From Mycobacterium sp. 852013-50091_SCH5140682 (lineage in GTDB: Bacteria > Actinomycetota > Actinomycetes > Mycobacteriales > Mycobacteriaceae), in the NCBI RefSeq assembly GCF_001665685.1, contig NZ_LZTB01000011.1, positions 62,001 through 126,000 on the forward strand: a stretch of DNA of 64,000 bases. The letters are read 5' to 3'. The position numbers and the translations under genes are program-made. Below are positions 45,141 to 54,058 of this stretch, piece by piece (within the stretch, counting starts at the first letter, position 1; every line of letters begins with the position of its first letter). Below the pieces are notes generated by a model. That model was given only the letters and a program-made list of their open reading frames with translations, had not been told where the DNA came from and did no database searches.

Positions 45141-46126
45141 TATGCCCTCCCCTTGGCATCGATTCGATAGGCGTAGGAGTCCTGCACCGGGACGTAGCCC
45201 AACCTGCGATACAACAGGTGGGCCTTGCTGGCGTTGTTGATGTCGGTGCCGAGCGACGCCGCGGTCAAGCCGCGTCGCAGTGCCGCCAGCCAGATCTTGC
45301 GCAGCAGCAGCTCACCGGTGCCCCGCAGCCGCCGCTCGCGCCGCACCCCGATGTAATCGGTGTGGGCGCTGCGCTCTTCGTCGGCGCCGACCCCGACGGT
45401 GTACGTCGAGCCGAGGACGTAACCGACCACCTCACCACCGTCGTCGACCGCAGCGATGCTGAAATCAGGTGTGAATGCCCGGCTTTCGAGATGGTGCTGC
45501 CAACGCTGCGGCGTCTTCGACATGTTGCCGAAATGCTCACTGAAGGTGTCGTACTGCAGCTGCCTGACCTGCTCGGCGAAACCGCCGTCGATCACGTCCG
45601 GCCACGACAGCACGGTCAAGCCCTCGATATGCGCCGCATCGAGTTCTGCGGGGTCTTCGTCGAGCAGGGACTTGCGGGTGTTGATGAACTGCCGCTCCAC
45701 CCGGGCGCCCCGCTCGGCCAGCGCGGCGATCGCCGCGGGCTGGTCGGCGCCGATGTAGGTCCGCAGGTACGCGTCGGGCACGGCGACCCGGTGGAAGCGG
45801 TCGACGATGTCGGCGACAACGCCGTCGACTGCTTCTCGCGCCACGTCCGGATGGAAGACGAAGTCTGCGAGCACTTCCGGTTCCACCCCGTCGGGCCGGT
45901 GCAGCACCGCGTAGCCCAGCACCGTGCCGGTCTCGCTCCGCAGGACCAGCGCAGCGCCCGGGTACGCGCCGTCGAGTTGCTCTGCCACGCCGCGGGAATC
46001 AGCGGCGAACTTGCGTCCGGCCAACCCGGGTGTGGTGGCGAGGAAGTCGGCGATCAGCGGCAGGTCCGCCGAGGTGATCTCGGCGGCCGTCACGCTCCGC
46101 GGCGGGCGGCGGTCGGTGATCGTCAC
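45140..46126 (-). CDS. Tandem GNAT-domain acetyltransferase
   Basis: Acyltransferase of 328 residues that looks like two GNAT domains in tandem (about 1-150 and 165-328). The second has the acetyl-CoA loop in VRRERRLRGTGELLLRKIW followed by GTDINNASKAHLLYRRLGYVP. The frame stays open upstream but through the permease, so the GTG at 46126 (GTGA overlap with the permease stop) is the start. In Bacillus alkylcysteine salvage an N-acetyltransferase precedes FMN monooxygenases; this gene may play the same role. It contains no cysteine and two methionines. Confidence 0.78.
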   Translation of the reverse strand: MTITDRRPPRSVTAAEITSADLPLIADFLATTPGLAGRKFAADSRGVAEQLDGAYPGAALVLRSETGTVLGYAVLHRPDGVEPEVLADFVFHPDVAREAVDGVVADIVDRFHRVAVPDAYLRTYIGADQPAAIAALAERGARVERQFINTRKSLLDEDPAELDAAHIEGLTVLSWPDVIDGGFAEQVRQLQYDTFSEHFGNMSKTPQRWQHHLESRAFTPDFSIAAVDDGGEVVGYVLGSTYTVGVGADEERSAHTDYIGVRRERRLRGTGELLLRKIWLAALRRGLTAASLGTDINNASKAHLLYRRLGYVPVQDSYAYRIDAKGRA

Positions 46127-47661
46127 GGTGCCACCGGATCCTGCTGCCGATCGGAGTCGTCGCCACCGCGCTGCTCCTGCAGCACACCCAGGATGCCTTC
46201 GTCGGTGAGCCGCTGCTGTTCGGCCTCCGAAAGGGTTTGAATGGTGCCGACCCGCTGGGCCACCTCGGGCCGGGTCTTCTTGAGGTACCAGTACCAGGCC
46301 AGACCGGCCAGCAGGATGGCGCCGAACACGAAAGGCAGGATGTTGAAGGGGAATTCGGGCACCGGGTAGAAGTTGCTGAAGATCACATAGCCGATGCCGA
46401 TGGTCGCGGCCGCCGAAACCCCGAGCCGCAGCGGTGTCAACGCGTTGATCTTGCGCAGCCAGATCGGGGTGGCGATCACCACCAGCAGGTAGCTGATCAG
46501 GAAGCCCCAGTTGGCGACGTAGCCGCCGTAGACGTCGAACACCAGCCGGCCCGCCGAGCTGAAGGTCGCGACCGCCGAGAAGATCAGCGCCAGGATGCCG
46601 ACGAACACCACCCCGGCCCACGGTGTCTTGTGCGACGGGTGCACCTTCGCGAACACCTTGGGCAGTGCGCCTTCGTGGGCGAACGTGAACAGCGAGCGTG
46701 CCGCGGCGGTCGTGACAGCCGTGACGAACACGATGAAGGCCACCGATACCGTCGCGCTCACAACCTGATTCACCCACCCCACGCCGACAGCACCGGCGAG
46801 CTGCGGCAGTACCGCCTTGTCGCCGTCGATCTCACCGAAATGCAGGATCTGCGGGTAGGTCGCGAAGATGTAGAGCACACCGAGCAGGAGCACGACCCTC
46901 ACCAGCGAACGAGCAATGCTGCGGTGCGCGTCCTTGGCCTCGGCGCCCAGCGAGGCGACGCTCTCGAACCCGGCGTAGGAGCCCACCGCGGTGACGGCGG
47001 CGATGAACGTTGCACTCGAGCCCAGGTGCGACGGGTTGAGCTGATCCCAGTCCACGTGGAAGCCGTAACCGACATAGGACGCGACGATGATCACCAGAAT
47101 GGAGGCGATCGCGAGAAGTTCAAATGCCAGTTCGTATTTCGCGGCCAGCGACACGCCGCGGTACGGCAGATACACCGCGACGGCGACCACCACGACCACC
47201 AACAACAGCCGGAACCACGCGGCCTGCGACCCGAGCCCGATGGATTCGAGGAACGCGTCGAGGTAGAGCACGCCGCCGAGCGTGCCCGTGGTGGCGAATC
47301 CGATGTAACCGAACAGCAGGCTGAATCCGGCGGCGTAGGCGAAGCCCGGGCCGAGACCGTTACCGGTATAGGTGCCCAGCGATCCCGACGAGACGGTTCG
47401 CTTGGCCTGGAAACTGATCGTCGTGGCGACCAGGATGACGATCACCAGACCGACGACCGCCGCCAAGGCCGCGCCCTTGCCTGCCGCGACGAACAGGGAG
47501 AACGGCACGGTGGCGAGTGCCACACTCGGCGCCGCCGCGGCCAGGCCCTGCGCGAACACGCCCCAGGCCCCGAGTGCTTCGGATTCCAGCCCGGTCGATT
47601 CGGCGGCCGTCAGACTCCGGCCCCCGACGGTGACGGATGGCTCATCTTCGACTGTGGTCAT
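46123..47661 (-). CDS. APC-superfamily amino-acid permease, essentially sulfur-free
   Basis: Transporter of 512 residues with about twelve membrane segments and the APC signature near the first helix (GVFAQGLAAAAPSVALATVP) and GSYAGFESVASLGAEAKDAHRSIARSL. It should import an amino acid or related organic compound by proton coupling. The ATG at 47661 has GAAAGG upstream. Remarkably for a membrane protein it has no cysteine and only the initiator methionine by my reading. It sits between FMN monooxygenases and an acetyltransferase, so a sulfur-containing amino-acid derivative is the likely cargo (inference). Confidence 0.85.
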   Translation of the reverse strand: MTTVEDEPSVTVGGRSLTAAESTGLESEALGAWGVFAQGLAAAAPSVALATVPFSLFVAAGKGAALAAVVGLVIVILVATTISFQAKRTVSSGSLGTYTGNGLGPGFAYAAGFSLLFGYIGFATTGTLGGVLYLDAFLESIGLGSQAAWFRLLLVVVVVAVAVYLPYRGVSLAAKYELAFELLAIASILVIIVASYVGYGFHVDWDQLNPSHLGSSATFIAAVTAVGSYAGFESVASLGAEAKDAHRSIARSLVRVVLLLGVLYIFATYPQILHFGEIDGDKAVLPQLAGAVGVGWVNQVVSATVSVAFIVFVTAVTTAAARSLFTFAHEGALPKVFAKVHPSHKTPWAGVVFVGILALIFSAVATFSSAGRLVFDVYGGYVANWGFLISYLLVVIATPIWLRKINALTPLRLGVSAAATIGIGYVIFSNFYPVPEFPFNILPFVFGAILLAGLAWYWYLKKTRPEVAQRVGTIQTLSEAEQQRLTDEGILGVLQEQRGGDDSDRQQDPVAP

Positions 47662-47741
47662 GATGTATACCTTTCTGTCGTAACTGACAGGGGCACAATG
47701 AATTAGATGGTCATGACGATGCCGCAACATCGTCGGCGGCG

Positions 47742-49127
47742 TCAGTTATCGAATCGGCGGGATTCTTTTGCTAACCGGAAACCGGCGCCGGGATGGTCCG
47801 GCGGCAGCACCGCGGAGTCCGCGCCGAACAGGCGCTGCCGCAAGGTGGTCGGGGCGTCCGGCGTCCTGGCCCGGCCCCGGCGTCGTAGCTCGGGTATCAG
47901 ATGTTCGGCGACGTCGGCGAAACTGCCCGGGGTTACGTGGTAGGCGATGTTGAACCCGTCGACACCGGTGCGCTCGGCGTAGGCCTCCAGCTCGTCGGCC
48001 ACCGTGGCGGCCGACCCGACGAACAGCTGCCCGCCGAAACCTCCGAGTCCTCCGACGTAGTCGCGCAAGGTGATTTGGCTGTCCCCAACCGCGGCGAGAA
48101 TCGAGCGGCTGGCGTCGGTGTCGAACTGCTCGATGGGCCGGTCCACGCCGTAGGTGGACCAGTCGACCCCGCTGAGCGCCGAGAGCAGCACCAGTCCGGC
48201 ATCCAGATCGTGGTAGCGGGACAGTTCGTCGGCCTTGGCCCTGGCCGCTGAATCCGTGGTGTCGGTGACGATTTCGATGGAGGTCAAGAACTTGATCGCC
48301 TCGGGGTTGCGGCCGTGGCCCACCGCTCGCCTGCGGACGTCGTCGATGTTGGCGCGCAGCACCTCGGGCCGCGGATCGCTGGCGAACACCAACTCGGCGT
48401 TGCGCGCCGCGAATTCCCGTCCGGCAGGCGATGTTCCGGCCTGGAACAACACCGGTGTGCGTTGCGGCGACGGCTCCACCAGATGCGCACCTGGAACGGA
48501 AAAATAGGTGCCGTCGTGGCCGATACCGTGCACTTTGGTGGCGTCGGTGTAGATGCCGGCCTCCCGGTCCCGTACGACCGCGCCATCCTCCCAGGATCCT
48601 TCCCACAGCTTGTAGGTCACCTCCAGGAATTCCTGGGCCATGGCGTAGCGCTCGTCGTGCGGGATCTGCCGGTCGCGGCCGATGATGTTGCGGGCGGCGC
48701 TGTCCAGCAGCGACGTGACGATGTTCCAGCCGATACGCCCGCCGGTCAGATGATCGAGCGTGCTGAACTTGCGCGCCAGTAGATACGGGCTCTCATAGGT
48801 GGTGGACACGGTGATGCCGAAGCCGAGATGCGTTGTCGCGGCGGCCATCGCCGAGACCGCCAGCAGCGGATCGGTCACCGGCGTCTGCACGGCACGCGTC
48901 AGCGCCGCGGCCGCGTCGCCGCCGAATACGTCGAGCTGGCCGACCGCGTCGGCGATGAACAGGGCGTCGAATCCGCCGGTGTCGAGAAGTTTCGCCAGTT
49001 CCACCCAGTACCGGATATCGGTGTAACGCGCGGTCTGATCGTGTGGATGACGCCACAACCCGAAGTTGCCGTGCGACACCGTCGACATCGTGAAGGCGGC
49101 CAGCACGAACGGATCTCGCGAGGTCAT
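47742..49127 (-). CDS. FMNH2-dependent monooxygenase, NtaA/SnaA/DszA (CmoJ-like) family, second copy
   Basis: Bacterial-luciferase-like enzyme of 461 residues. Family motifs are TTHLGFGITVSTTYESPYLLARKFSTLDHLTGGRIGWNIVTS, DERYAMAQEFLEVTYKLWEGSW and VLFQAGTSPAGREFAARNAELVF. Members cleave C-S or C-N bonds after oxygenation with reduced flavin from a separate reductase (dibenzothiophene sulfone, EDTA/NTA, N-acetyl-S-alkylcysteine). Its ATG overlaps the upstream monooxygenase (ATGA). It contains no cysteine and four methionines. No flavin reductase is encoded nearby. Confidence 0.85.
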   Translation of the reverse strand: MTSRDPFVLAAFTMSTVSHGNFGLWRHPHDQTARYTDIRYWVELAKLLDTGGFDALFIADAVGQLDVFGGDAAAALTRAVQTPVTDPLLAVSAMAAATTHLGFGITVSTTYESPYLLARKFSTLDHLTGGRIGWNIVTSLLDSAARNIIGRDRQIPHDERYAMAQEFLEVTYKLWEGSWEDGAVVRDREAGIYTDATKVHGIGHDGTYFSVPGAHLVEPSPQRTPVLFQAGTSPAGREFAARNAELVFASDPRPEVLRANIDDVRRRAVGHGRNPEAIKFLTSIEIVTDTTDSAARAKADELSRYHDLDAGLVLLSALSGVDWSTYGVDRPIEQFDTDASRSILAAVGDSQITLRDYVGGLGGFGGQLFVGSAATVADELEAYAERTGVDGFNIAYHVTPGSFADVAEHLIPELRRRGRARTPDAPTTLRQRLFGADSAVLPPDHPGAGFRLAKESRRFDN

Positions 49128-50413
49128 CGGACGGGCACCTCGAGGCCCAGGTGGGAGCGCAACGTCGTCCCGGTGTATTCGTGGCGGAACAGGCCGCGTT
49201 TACGCAGCACCGGTACCACCTGTTCGACGAACAACGCGGTCTGCCCGGGCAATCCGGTGTCCCGCAGGACGAAGCCGTCGGCGGCCGCCGTACTGAACCA
49301 CTCCTCGATCTCGTCGGCGATGCGCTCGGGGGTGCCGACCACCGATGCACCCCATCCGTTCACGGTGCGGTACAAGAACTCTCGCACGGTGGGGTCTCCG
49401 TCGGCGGCCAGCGCGCGGTAGCCCGCCAGTGCGGTCTGATGCGTCTGGGTGTGCTCGGGGAAGGCCGATGCCGGCACGGGACCGTCGAGGTCCGCGCCGG
49501 TGACGTCGACGTCGACCTCCAGCAGCCACCCGGCCTGATACTCCGGGCTGAAGTATTGGTATTCCTCCTGTTCGGCGCGCTTGGCTTCGTCCTCGGTGGA
49601 GCCCACCACGTATCGCAGCGACGGAGTGATCAGCGGCGGCCGAGCGCGGCCGTGGCTCGCGGTGTGGATCTGGCGGTAGAACTCCTGAGCACGCGCCCGG
49701 TTCCCGTGGCTGGTGAAGATGACCTCGGCGTGGCGGGCCGCGAAGGCGCGCCCGGTGTCCGACGAGCCGGCCTGGAACAGCACAGGCCGGCCCTGTGCCG
49801 AGCGGGAGGCACCGAGCGGACCGGTGACGTCGAAGTACCGGCCGTGATGGTCGGCGCGACGAATCCTGGTGACATCGTGGAAGATTCCGGCTGCGCGGTC
49901 TTCGACTATGGTGTCCTCGCCCCAGCCGTCCCACAGCTTGCGCACCACGTCGAGCGCCTCTTCGGCGATGCGGTAGCGCTCGTCGTGGTCGACGACGCCG
50001 TTGGCACTGAAATTGTCCGCGGCGGCCTGCGCGAAGCTGGTGACCAGGTTCCAGCCGGCCCGCCCTCCGCTGAGGTGATCGAGCGACAACAGTTGCCGGG
50101 CAAGGTGATAGGGATGCTGCAGGGTTGCCGATCCGGTGACGACCAGGCCGATCCGGTCGGTCACCGACGACAGCGCCGCCGTCGCGGTCAGCGGTTCGAA
50201 GTCTTCCGGAGTTTTGTACGCCCACGTTGCGGGCGGCCCGTAGTTCAGTCCGTCTGCGAAGAAGAGCGCGTCGAACGTACCCGCCTCGGCGGTTCGGGCG
50301 TGCGCGATCAGACGGCGCCGCACCCCGGCGGTGCTGTTGTCGATGTCAGGATGCCGCCAAGGCCCGGCCGAGCGGGTGTTGCCGAAAGCGAGCAGATGCA
50401 GTTCTCTGGGCAC
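49124..50413 (-). CDS. FMNH2-dependent monooxygenase, NtaA/SnaA/DszA family, first gene of the operon
   Basis: Luciferase-like monooxygenase of 429 residues, paralogous to the next gene: LVVTGSATLQHPYHLARQLLSLDHLSGGRAGWNLVTS, VLFQAGSSDTGRAFAARHAEVIF and the FFADGLNYGP start region. The GTG start at 50413 follows a large hairpin that separates it from the lipoprotein gene. It has no cysteine and no methionine beyond the first, the most extreme of the set, which points to synthesis under sulfur limitation. Two such enzymes plus permease and acetyltransferase resemble the Bacillus ytmI/sna alkylcysteine operon in content. Confidence 0.85.
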   Translation of the reverse strand: MPRELHLLAFGNTRSAGPWRHPDIDNSTAGVRRRLIAHARTAEAGTFDALFFADGLNYGPPATWAYKTPEDFEPLTATAALSSVTDRIGLVVTGSATLQHPYHLARQLLSLDHLSGGRAGWNLVTSFAQAAADNFSANGVVDHDERYRIAEEALDVVRKLWDGWGEDTIVEDRAAGIFHDVTRIRRADHHGRYFDVTGPLGASRSAQGRPVLFQAGSSDTGRAFAARHAEVIFTSHGNRARAQEFYRQIHTASHGRARPPLITPSLRYVVGSTEDEAKRAEQEEYQYFSPEYQAGWLLEVDVDVTGADLDGPVPASAFPEHTQTHQTALAGYRALAADGDPTVREFLYRTVNGWGASVVGTPERIADEIEEWFSTAAADGFVLRDTGLPGQTALFVEQVVPVLRKRGLFRHEYTGTTLRSHLGLEVPVR

Positions 50414-50482
50414 TGCGCCGACGCTACGGTCGCCGCCGCCGCGGTTGCAGGGTTGCGCTCAGCCAGAAGCCAACTCACGTTC

Positions 50483-50551
50483 CTTGCGCGAGCAGTCACA
50501 AAGGTCCGCGAAACCCGGCGTGTCGCGGACCTCTGTGACTGCTCGCGCAAG
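50483..50551. terminator. Large 29-bp inverted repeat between lipoprotein and monooxygenase genes
   Basis: Arms 50483-50511 and 50523-50551 pair in 28 of 29 positions around an 11-base loop. It starts 12 bases past the lipoprotein stop and 70 bases before the monooxygenase GTG. There is no T-run. A strong terminator for the lipoprotein transcript is the simplest reading. Confidence 0.75.
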
Positions 50552-50562
50552 AAACGGGACCT

Positions 50563-51258
50563 CTACAACTGCTTGATCTTGGCGACGATGTCGTTGGCAA
50601 TGGTGACCGCCTCGTCGGTGACCGAGTCACCGCAGGCCCAGGTTTCGACGATGACGTTGGCCGCGGCCGCCATGGCGTGGTGGCAACCGCCGGAGTTGTC
50701 GGCGCCCGGGGTGGACGTCTGGCTGATGGTCGAACCGTCCACGGTGACGTCGGTGACGTTCCACACCTGCACCTCGTCGCTGTCGCTGAACGTGATCAGC
50801 GTGCCTTGGCATTTGGCCCAGTCCGACTGGGATTTACCGAGGAATTGCTTGGCGTCGTCGGCCGAGGGGTACAGCACGACGGCTTGCTCGAGCCAGTGCT
50901 TGTTGTGCTCGCCCGGCTCCCGCACCACCTGGTCGCGCACCGCGGTCCAGCCACTGTTGGCGTACACCGGTTCTTGTGCGCCGAAGGCCGCACCGAGACA
51001 GTTGGCGTCGACGACGGCGTTGGATTGATCCTGCATCTGGTCGGTGTCGACGGTGACCTTGAGACCCGAAGTGCCGACGATGCCGTCGAGGGTGGTCGTG
51101 GACAGCAGGACGCCGTCGAGGTCGGATTCCTCCAGAGTGGTCTTCGGCGGTGGGGCATTCGGGTCGCGGACCGCCATCCCGGCTACCGTGCTCGTGCATC
51201 CGGACACTGCCAGGGCCGCAACGGAGCCTGCGATGAGCAGCCGCGCCCTGCTGGCCAT
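50563..51258 (-). CDS. Lipoprotein with PknH-like extracellular sensor domain (LppR-like), copy 2
   Basis: Exported lipoprotein of 231 residues with a signal peptide and lipobox VSGCTST. The mature part has the PknH_C-type fold with spaced cysteines (VDANCLGAAFG, WAKCQGTLITF, SGGCHHAMAAAANVIVETWACGD), probably forming two disulfides. This family covers the outer domain of the kinase PknH and lipoproteins such as LppR. By position (between the trehalase and lepA) it or its neighbour corresponds to LppR. Ligand unknown. It is a tandem paralogue of the next gene. Confidence 0.82.
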   Translation of the reverse strand: MASRARLLIAGSVAALAVSGCTSTVAGMAVRDPNAPPPKTTLEESDLDGVLLSTTTLDGIVGTSGLKVTVDTDQMQDQSNAVVDANCLGAAFGAQEPVYANSGWTAVRDQVVREPGEHNKHWLEQAVVLYPSADDAKQFLGKSQSDWAKCQGTLITFSDSDEVQVWNVTDVTVDGSTISQTSTPGADNSGGCHHAMAAAANVIVETWACGDSVTDEAVTIANDIVAKIKQL

Positions 51259-51307
51259 ATGTCATTGTCGCCGACGTCACCCCGCTACGTCACGGGATCA
51301 CGTCTTC

Positions 51308-52075
51308 TCAGGTGAGTTCCTCGACGCGGTCCATCATCGCGCGCGCGATGTCGATGGCGACGGTGTCGACATTGGACGGCTTGCCCGACGTCACCGCGTC
51401 GCTGAAGAACGCAATCTCGGTCTCGACCAGGCAGTTGGCCCGCACCCCGATGGCACGGGCCACCGGGCTGGTCGTCTGGTCTGTGGTGTGGCCGAATTCG
51501 ACGGTGGCGGCGATCACCGACGCGGTCTCCCGCACGTCGGTGATCGCGTCGGTGTAGAAACCGCCGCGGACCGACTCCCGCACGAGCGTCACCGTTTGGC
51601 CCTGACAGTCCTTCCACTGCTTGGCGAACCCGGCGAACAGCGCGTTGGCGTCGGCCACGCTGCCGAGGGCGACCACACCGACGTCGACGGCCAGCACCGC
51701 ACCGTCGGACTGGTCGCCCTTCCACTGCGTGCTGGCAGCGCCGGTGACGTCAGCGGATTCGTAGGTGCTGCGCTGCATGGGGCTCGACACCGTGACGCAT
51801 TCGTGCGGTGTCGCATCCTGTTCGGTGGCCAAACCGTTGGGCAGATCGTCGAGACCACCCGAGATCGGCGGCACATAGTTGTCTTCGGCAAGGGTTTCAC
51901 CGACGATCTTCTCCACCTGCCCGATGTCGGGCAGGGCCTTTTCGACGGATTGACCGCTCAGCGGACGCGGCGCCAAGCCGTCGGCGGCCGCCACCCGGCC
52001 GTCGACAACCTTGGTACACCCCGCGGTCAGCATGACGGCGGACACCAGCAACCCGAGCGCGCCAACCGTTCTCAT
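51308..52075 (-). CDS. Lipoprotein with PknH-like extracellular sensor domain (LppR-like), copy 1
   Basis: Lipoprotein of 255 residues: signal peptide with lipobox LTAGCTK, then a PknH_C-like domain with ECVTVSSPMQR, WKDCQGQTVTL and GVRANCLVETEIAF. It is the same overall plan and length as the following gene, so the two arose by duplication. They are 49 bp apart on the same strand. It is likely anchored in the cell envelope. No kinase is fused or nearby. Confidence 0.8.
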   Translation of the reverse strand: MRTVGALGLLVSAVMLTAGCTKVVDGRVAAADGLAPRPLSGQSVEKALPDIGQVEKIVGETLAEDNYVPPISGGLDDLPNGLATEQDATPHECVTVSSPMQRSTYESADVTGAASTQWKGDQSDGAVLAVDVGVVALGSVADANALFAGFAKQWKDCQGQTVTLVRESVRGGFYTDAITDVRETASVIAATVEFGHTTDQTTSPVARAIGVRANCLVETEIAFFSDAVTSGKPSNVDTVAIDIARAMMDRVEELT

Positions 52076-52130
52076 CGCCTACTCCCGCCGACAGCAATCA
52101 TCCCGACCCTACTACGCCAGCGGGCTCAGC

Positions 52131-52159
52131 AAAGCCTACACAAGGGACTCAAAGGCTTT
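52131..52159. terminator. Possible hairpin after the tetR gene
   Basis: AAAGCCT (52131-52137) pairs with AGGCTTT (52153-52159) around a 15-base loop, in the 100-bp gap between the TetR stop and the lipoprotein start. Seven pairs only, so support is modest. Confidence 0.35.
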
Positions 52160-52175
52160 CGGCGACCCGGACGGA

Positions 52176-52769
52176 TCAGCGGGCGATCACATCACCGATG
52201 AACGCCTTGCAGGTCTCCTGCATCGCGTCCAGGGACATGCTCTGGGAGCCGAGCAGCACCTGCACCGCCAGCCCGTCGAGCATGCCGATGAGCATGTTGG
52301 CCAGGACAACTGGATCACCGGATCGCGCCAGTTTCTGGTGCTGCGCCGACCGGATCACCCCGGCCACCACGTCGCGCCACTGACCGTAGAGCCGGTCGTT
52401 GATCTCCTGCAGCACCGGGTCGCGGCTGCCTTCGGCCCACAGCGCCAGCCACACCTTCCAGGCCCGCCGCGATCGTTCGTCGGTGGGCAGATAGGACTGC
52501 ACGAGATCGTGCAGGATGGCCAGACTGTCCTTGTCCGAACTCAGCAATTCCTGCCGACGCGCCAGCGAATCGGCGAGGTTGAATTCGAACGCCGCGGTGA
52601 TCACGTCGCGCTTGGTCTCGAAGTAGTAGTGGACGGTGCCGGAACTGACACCGGCCTCCTTCGCCACATCGGAGAGCCGCAGGGCCGGGATGCCGATCTG
52701 AGCGATCACCGCGCATGCCGCAGACAGGATCTGCGGTCTCCGCTCGGCTTCAACGCTGGGACGTGGCAT
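52176..52769 (-). CDS. TetR-family transcriptional regulator
   Basis: Repressor of 197 residues. The N-terminal helix-turn-helix is ALRLSDVAKEAGVSSGTVHYYFETKRDVITAAF. The C-terminal ligand domain (60-197) resembles the BetI-like group (RRAWKVWLALWAEGSRDP). It is the last gene of the amine oxidase, acyl-CoA synthetase, SDR and acyl-CoA dehydrogenase run on the same strand, so it probably controls that cluster. A palindrome 37 bases before its start may be its own operator. Confidence 0.85.
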   Translation of the reverse strand: MPRPSVEAERRPQILSAACAVIAQIGIPALRLSDVAKEAGVSSGTVHYYFETKRDVITAAFEFNLADSLARRQELLSSDKDSLAILHDLVQSYLPTDERSRRAWKVWLALWAEGSRDPVLQEINDRLYGQWRDVVAGVIRSAQHQKLARSGDPVVLANMLIGMLDGLAVQVLLGSQSMSLDAMQETCKAFIGDVIAR

Positions 52770-52805
52770 CGGCCCTCCGGATCAGCTCGGCATTGCTGGG
52801 CCGAT

Positions 52806-52828
52806 CGTACAAGTCCGATAACTGTACG
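52806..52828. promoter_or_regulatory. Candidate TetR operator
   Basis: CGTACA and TGTACG form a perfect 6-bp inverted repeat with an 11-base spacer in the gap between the acyl-CoA dehydrogenase stop and the tetR start. Position and size suit autoregulation; there is no direct proof. Confidence 0.5.
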
Positions 52829-52852
52829 TTCAATCAACAATGCCCGGCCGGG

Positions 52853-54013
52853 TCAGTCGAGGTTGCGCGAGATCACCAGCTTCATGATGTCCGAGGTGCC
52901 CTCCTCGATCTCCTCCAGCTTGACGTCACGCATCCACTGCTCCACCGGGTACTCCCGCGAGTATCCCCAGCCGCCAAGGGTTTGGACCGCCGCGTGGGTG
53001 ACGAACATCGCCGTCTCGGACGCGGTGAGCTTCGCCATCGCCGCAAGGCCGCGTGCCGGGGCTCCGCTGTCGATCACCCGGGCCGCGTGCAGCACCAGCA
53101 GGCGGGCCGATTCGATGCGGGTCGCCATCTCGGCAAGCCGGAACGCCACCGCCTGGTGTTCGATGATGGGCACCCCGAACTGCTTTCGCGTCTTGGCGTA
53201 GTCCAGCGCGTACTCGTAGGCAGCCCGCGCCGCACCGACAGCGGCCGCACCGAGCACCACACGCGAAATGTCGAACGTGCCCATCAGGCCGTAGAAGCCC
53301 TGTCCCTCTTCGCCGAGCCGGTCCTGCTCGGGGACGAACACGTCGTCGAGGAAGATCTCGCGGCACACGATGGCGCGCTGCCCCATCTTCTTCATCGGTT
53401 CCCCGAAGCTCATTCCGGCGGTGTCCCGGTGGACCAGGAACGCGGTCACGCCGCCCGACCGCTTGCTCGGGTCGGTCTTGGCGAAGATCACGTAGAACTC
53501 GGCCGCGCCGGCGTTGGAGATCCACGCCTTCTGCCCGTTGATGCGGTACCCGCCTTCGACGCGGATCGCGGTGGTGACGATCGACGCGGCGTCCGAGCCG
53601 GATTCCGGCTCGGTGGTGGCCAGCGAGGTCATCGGCGACTTGGGCCCGGTCAGGGGCGTCAGCCAGCGCTTCTTCTGGTCCGCGGTGCCCAGCACCATGA
53701 TGGGATCGGAGAAGAAACCGTTCGAGCACACGAGGTTGCCGATACCCGGATCGCCCCAGCACAGTTCCTCCTGCACCAGGCACTGCGTGAAGACATCGGT
53801 GAAGCCTCCGCCGCCGAACTCCTCGGGGATCATGAAGTCGGTGATGCCGACCTCGGCCGCCTTCTGGAAGATGTCGACGGGCGTGACGGTGTCGGCCTCG
53901 TCGACCTCGCGGCCGCGGGGCCGAATCTCCTTGGCGGCGAAGTCGCGGCACAGCTCGACGATCTGGCGCTGCTCATCGCTGAGCGGCCAGGCCGGGATGT
54001 GGGTGGTCTGCAT
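52853..54013 (-). CDS. Acyl-CoA dehydrogenase
   Basis: FAD enzyme of 386 residues that forms an alpha,beta double bond in an acyl-CoA. Signature blocks are present: MTSLATTEPESGSDAASIVTTAIR with NGQKAWISNA, KMGQRAIVCREIFLDDVFVP, RKQFGVPIIEHQAVAFRLAEM and QTLGGWGYSREYPVEQWMRD. The catalytic glutamate is in LEEIEEGTSDIMKLVI. GGAG eight bases before the ATG. It lies 45 bp after the SDR gene on the same strand in a beta-oxidation-like cluster. Chain length cannot be read from sequence. Confidence 0.92.
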   Translation of the reverse strand: MQTTHIPAWPLSDEQRQIVELCRDFAAKEIRPRGREVDEADTVTPVDIFQKAAEVGITDFMIPEEFGGGGFTDVFTQCLVQEELCWGDPGIGNLVCSNGFFSDPIMVLGTADQKKRWLTPLTGPKSPMTSLATTEPESGSDAASIVTTAIRVEGGYRINGQKAWISNAGAAEFYVIFAKTDPSKRSGGVTAFLVHRDTAGMSFGEPMKKMGQRAIVCREIFLDDVFVPEQDRLGEEGQGFYGLMGTFDISRVVLGAAAVGAARAAYEYALDYAKTRKQFGVPIIEHQAVAFRLAEMATRIESARLLVLHAARVIDSGAPARGLAAMAKLTASETAMFVTHAAVQTLGGWGYSREYPVEQWMRDVKLEEIEEGTSDIMKLVISRNLD

Positions 54014-54058
54014 GTCTTGTCTCCTCTTCGGTGGTGAAAGTTGTTGGGGTGTGCGGTT

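Noticed and set aside
46127..46777. N-terminal extension of the GNAT gene to 46777
   Set aside because: It would overlap the permease by about 650 bases; the GTGA junction at 46126 gives a normal GNAT start.
46237..47706. 489-codon plus-strand frame opposite the APC permease
   Set aside because: Very high His, Asp, Arg and Gln content typical of the antisense of hydrophobic codons; the permease on the other strand is certain.
50308..50550. Possible Cys-containing leader for the monooxygenase operon on the minus strand
   Set aside because: The frame has scattered cysteines (QCPENCIC) but overlaps the monooxygenase gene and runs through the inverted repeat; no terminal Cys run or leaderless promoter is seen.
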